Source of the DNA: Serpula lacrymans var. lacrymans S7.9
Lineage: Eukaryota > Basidiomycota > Agaricomycetes > Boletales > Serpulaceae
Assembly (NCBI RefSeq): GCF_000218685.1
Contig: NW_006763305.1
Span: 187,762-251,761 of the forward strand
Direction: 5' to 3'
DNA length: 64,000 nucleotides
Shown here: positions 61,172 through 64,000 of the stretch, piece after piece
Layout: each line of letters opens with the position of its first letter
Position numbering within the stretch: the stretch's first letter is position 1
Notes under the pieces: model-generated
Databases searched by the model: none
Seen by the model: only the letters and a program-made list of their open reading frames with translations
Told to the model about the DNA's origin: nothing
Program-made: the position numbers and the translations under genes

Positions 61172-61412
61172 ACAGTTTGTTAGAATATACTCTGACATAC
61201 CAATACCCCATAGGATAATACCTCTGATTTGCAAGCCAATCCAGTATGCAGCAGCTATACTGTGTAAGATGTCCGTGGTTGCATGTCATGTTTAAGATCC
61301 TACATTGTATAACCTTGACCATATAGCTCAATTGGTAGAGCAACTGGCATGTATCCAGAAGGTTCCAGGTTCAATCCCTGGCCTGGTTATTATCCAATTT
61401 TATCACAGTTTG
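61172..61412 (+). mobile_element. 225-bp tRNA-like insertion (SINE-type) with 8-bp duplication
   Basis: Insertion 61180-61404 flanked by ACAGTTTG on both sides (61172-61179 and 61405-61412). Copy C1 of the host repeat has the uninterrupted site CACTACAGTTTGTGCG, read from the minus strand near 28740. The 3' half holds a tRNA-like sequence (61317-61388); the 5' 70 bp (TTAGAATATACTCTGACATACC...) recur at 61950-62010. Confidence 0.75.
61317..61388 (+). repeat. tRNA-like domain of short element
   Basis: 72 nt in tRNA layout: A box TAGCTCAATTGG, B box GGTTCAATCCC, perfect D stem GCTC/GAGC, perfect T stem CCAGG/CCTGG with TTCAATC loop, 4-bp anticodon stem CTGG/CCAG with loop CATGTAT (TGT in anticodon place, but A instead of U at position 33). 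The acceptor stem is imperfect. Probably a SINE promoter rather than a working tRNA. Confidence 0.55.
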
Positions 61413-61723
61413 TGCGTCAGGAGCCTGCTATCACTGGAAACCTCGTTATCTTGTCATTCTCAAACCTACCTTGTGCTAAGATTAGCAAGGTAGTGCTCAT
61501 CCTATATTCATCTCAAAAAGCCCCTATCTTCTATAGTTCAACTATCTGAGTCAGGCGGTTACATTGACAATTACTTGGTGATGTAAAGTTGAAAGGATCA
61601 GCATGTTTGACTCGCCTGAAAGCCGCTAGTGAGCATAACTGCTTCCCACATGCTGTACATGGAACATGCCTCTTAGCTACAGGTGCACAGAGACAGCACT
61701 ACAGTGTTCTGTCCTCTTGAGGT

Positions 61724-61987
61724 GTGTCTATGAGATATAGCAGTATTATGGCTGCAGGAATAGAACAGGATCCTGGAAGCGGAGGTGCTGATGCTGATGA
61801 GAGAAGCAATCAAGAGAAAGAGAGCTTACATGATGGAGGCAACGAAGCAAACATACCCCCAATTGAGGGGTTAGATGCCAAAGTTGATCAAAACAATGTG
61901 GACTGGGAAGACAAGTCTGGCTCTGGCACAAAGAAGTGCCCACCAGTGTTAGAATATACTCTGACATACCAATACCCCATAGGATAA
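61724..61987 (+). other. Short acidic ORF, probably repeat-derived
   Basis: An 87-codon frame rich in Asp, Glu, Gly and Asn. Its last 14 codons lie in the repeated TTAGAATATACTC sequence of the short element, so the 3' end has been replaced by a repeat. It may be the remnant 5' end of a transposon or host gene. No family recognised. Confidence 0.25.
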
Positions 61988-62015
61988 TACCTCTGATTTG
62001 TAAGCCAGCCCAGTA
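61950..62015 (+). repeat. Partial copy of the short element's 5' end
   Basis: About 66 bp nearly identical to 61180-61247 (TTAGAATATACTCTGACATACC...TCTGATTTG), then divergence. No tRNA-like part follows. Confidence 0.65.
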
Positions 62016-62334
62016 TACCATATTAAAAACAAAGCTTGAAGGAAGTGTCTAGCCACTTGCTGAGAGCAATCAGGGACTGGAACTAGAGTCCAATGTGAGT
62101 AACTAGAGAATAGGAAGCATTGGACTCTGCAATACTGTCCGAAGTTTTGTAAACAAAGGTAAACAAAGCAGCCACAAAGGCGAAATAATAGAGAACACAA
62201 TCAATAGTGAATGATAGAAGAATAGATAGAGAAAGGAATAAAAATATATAGGTAGCACAAAGGTGCAGAATCACCAAAACTAACAACCAGGCCTGTCGAC
62301 AAACTGCTTGTAGAGTTGCAAAGTCAAGGTTGAC

Positions 62335-62745
62335 AAAACTGTTACAATTAACATACCAGCACCTACTTACGCTTCACTTTTGTACTTCTACTTTTATTTT
62401 CCAAGTCACATGACCAGTCATGTGACCATTTACTTTACTTTACATTTTCGACTTTTCATAGTCACATGACCAGTTATGTGACACATCACCTGACCAGTGT
62501 CTAGACTTATCATGTGACCAGTCACATGCTAGACATCGGACTTTGAACTTTATTTACAACTGTACAGTACCTCATGTATTTTAGTATATATACAAGAGCA
62601 ATACATGGAGAAGGACTCAGTGAGTCCTCCTGTTGTCTAGCACAACTAACTCACTGCAGCCTAAGGGGTAACCACTCCCCATCATCTTCTTTATAGTGTG
62701 TTCCTGTGTGCGCCAGAGTAAATAACTCTTGGTTGTTACAAAAAC
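62335..62745 (+). mobile_element. Solo LTR E with AAAAC target duplication
   Basis: 401 bp, TGTTACAATTAAC at 62340 to GGTTGTTACA at 62740, flanked by AAAAC (62335-62339 and 62741-62745). The 5' half has several GTCACATGACC/CATGTGACC repeats. TATA-like AGTATATATAC at about 62581. The 3' block GCGCCAGAGTA and GAGTCCTCCTGTTGT is shared with repeats D1-D3. Confidence 0.85.
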
Positions 62746-63887
62746 CGGATAAACCCGGTCTCTGCTAAAGCAGCCATTGTTCTCCTAGGAGCACAATTGT
62801 ACTCCTAGGAGTTATTATACTGTAGCGAGTAGCACCTCCAACTATAAGTAGTAGGGGGTTTAGTATAAAAATACCTCAGTTGTTTCTATAGCCTCTCGGG
62901 CAGCGGCTGAGGTATGTTACATTACATTTATTAGAGATCACCTTAAGCTAACATCTATTGTAGTTTCACTTAGGTAAATAATAAAGTCATTTCTATAGCC
63001 TCTTGGGCAGCAGCTGAGTTTCACTTAGTTTTGTTATGTCTCTCTTTGAAGTGCCTTATAAGTGTCTTAACAGTCCTTTAATGGATTTCCAAGTCATCTT
63101 AAGGCCTTGTCAAGATGGCCATAAGCTCAAATCCAGAGCAGCAACCTCCTTGATTGACCTTGACGGAGGGCTTTGTGCTTGAAAAATATTTTGTCTTAAG
63201 TCGTCTTAAATGGCAATTAAGCTCGATTAAGATCAAAAAAATAAGTTCGACTTTTACTGATGACTGGGGCATAGCAGCTACGAAGCAAATATCTATTATC
63301 CTTCAACCATTGATAATGACTGCACTGCCACAATTCGCTATTGTAACGGCCAGCACTGGCAGTATCCAATGGAGGGCCAAAGAGTAAAAGTGCACTCTGC
63401 TCTAACTGTGCCCATCGTTGTGCAATCCTCGTTTTCTCTTCGGCTCGACGCTAACGACAACGAGAGCATTAAAGAAGCAAACAGGCTATTAGGGAATATA
63501 CATCAAATAGAGATAAATATGGACCCATATATGATAATCCTGATAAATGCTCTTTGATCTCCGAATTTAGCACTTAACCTCCCCTTCGCTTCAGCCTGAC
63601 GTAATGCTGGAAAGAACACCTGATGCCGCTTGACTATTGCAATTGTGACACGGGAAAAATGGATTGCAATGTCTAACAGGTGACATGTTATTTCCATTTT
63701 TCTGCGTTCTTCATATAATATTCAATATTCAAGTTTCAACAAAATACATCCGATATCTACAGATTTACCGTGCTAGCCGAGGACTTATAGTATCCCTCGT
63801 GTCGACATTGCCTTAAAGCTTCCCACAAGTTGACGAATCGTGTTTCCGAAATACCCCCCTCATAGACTTCAGCGCTTCAGCTTCAGG
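62746..63887. other. Intergenic region with small repeats, no gene seen
   Basis: Contains the palindrome at 62782-62811 and a repeated block GTTTCTATAGCCTCTCGGGC at about 62881, seen again with changes at about 62988. Open frames at 63154-63557 carry no motif. The 3' part should include the promoter of the gene at 63888. Confidence 0.4.
62782..62811. repeat. 30-bp near-perfect palindrome
   Basis: Two copies of the self-complementary CTCCTAGGAG separated by CACAATTGTA, giving an inverted repeat centred on CAATTG. Confidence 0.8.
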
Positions 63888-64000
63888 ATGGCGAACTCTC
63901 GATTTTTCGACCCAGAGGAACATCAAGCTAGCTTGGATAGACTTTCATCCCTCCTAGAACTATCCATTAGCATTTCAAGACGCCCGAAAATGCGGAAAGG
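63888..64000 (+). CDS. 5' end of an unidentified gene, cut by window end
   Basis: ATG at 63888 (AGGATGG) opens an uninterrupted frame MANSRFFDPEEHQASLDRLS... to the window edge, about 37 codons, with a basic stretch RRPKMRKG. Typical codon use and a CT-rich leader support a real gene; the product cannot be named from so little. Confidence 0.5.
   Translation, partial: MANSRFFDPEEHQASLDRLSSLLELSISISRRPKMRK

Larger units (their letters stand above)
59701..61552 (+). mobile_element. Repeat C, copy 2, with tRNA-like insertion
   Basis: Starts TGTCATGCACC at 59701 and parallels copy C1 (28392-30213, opposite strand) through the 180-codon ORF (60009-60551), the ACTATATAAACCCC TATA site (about 60960) and the leader-like part, to about 61552. 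There it diverges, so the 3' end is truncated. A 225-bp insertion at 61180-61404 is absent from C1. Confidence 0.7.

Noticed and set aside
61317..61388. Functional tRNA-Thr(UGU) gene
   Set aside because: Position 33 is not U, the acceptor stem is imperfect and the sequence is inside a duplicated-site insertion, so a tRNA-derived element is more likely.
63154..63557. Two overlapping frames of 60-77 codons
   Set aside because: No recognisable motif, no plausible splice partners and repeat-derived surroundings.

Overview
The window is nuclear DNA of a filamentous fungus, most likely a mushroom-forming basidiomycete (Agaricomycetes). The protein genes are eukaryotic and interrupted by many short (about 50-60 bp) GT-AG introns. 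They include fungal orthologues such as Nic96, Dbp3, Arp5 and Gcn20, and they are packed with short intergenic gaps. The mobile DNA is of the kind common in Agaricomycetes: a chromodomain Ty3/gypsy element, Helitron-type Pif1 helicase remnants and many solo LTRs. All gene models here were joined by eye from exon-sized open frames and conserved motifs, so outer limits are more reliable than exact splice sites.

Layout. (1) 0.6-27.3 kb is gene-dense: a BAR-SH3 amphiphysin-like protein (Rvs167/Hob1 type); two NmrA/isoflavone-reductase-like paralogues on the minus strand; a Gcn20-type ABCF ATPase, divergent from DNA topoisomerase II; a long proline/serine-rich coiled-coil protein of unknown function; an oxysterol-binding protein; and a Dbp3-like DEAD-box RNA helicase. 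(2) 27.5-35.4 kb is a transposon graveyard of LTRs nested in LTRs, solo LTRs of at least four families, a reversed Helitron-helicase scrap and a tRNA-like short element. (3) 35.5-48.5 kb is a second gene block: Dot1 H3K79 methyltransferase, Arp5 (INO80 complex), a Sec4/Rab8-like GTPase, a half-size ABC transporter and Nic96. (4) 49.1-63.8 kb is a second transposon block. Its centre is a complete-length but defective Ty3/gypsy chromovirus (49681-57809) that landed in a Pif1/Helitron helicase pseudogene. It is followed by a second copy of a long TG...CA repeat carrying a 180-codon open frame, a 225-bp tRNA-like insertion and a solo LTR. (5) A new gene starts at 63888 and runs off the window.

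The host genes are mostly housekeeping functions (endocytosis, translation control, chromosome topology, sterol transport, ribosome biogenesis, chromatin, vesicle traffic, nuclear pore) and form no obvious pathway. The most notable signals are these: a one-base deletion in an A-run inside the TOPRIM region of topoisomerase II; an 11-nt Tf1-style self-priming signal in the chromovirus; a three-level nest of LTR insertions resolved by three target-site duplications; and a repeat family with long LTR-like termini whose two copies both keep an indel-free 180-codon ORF.
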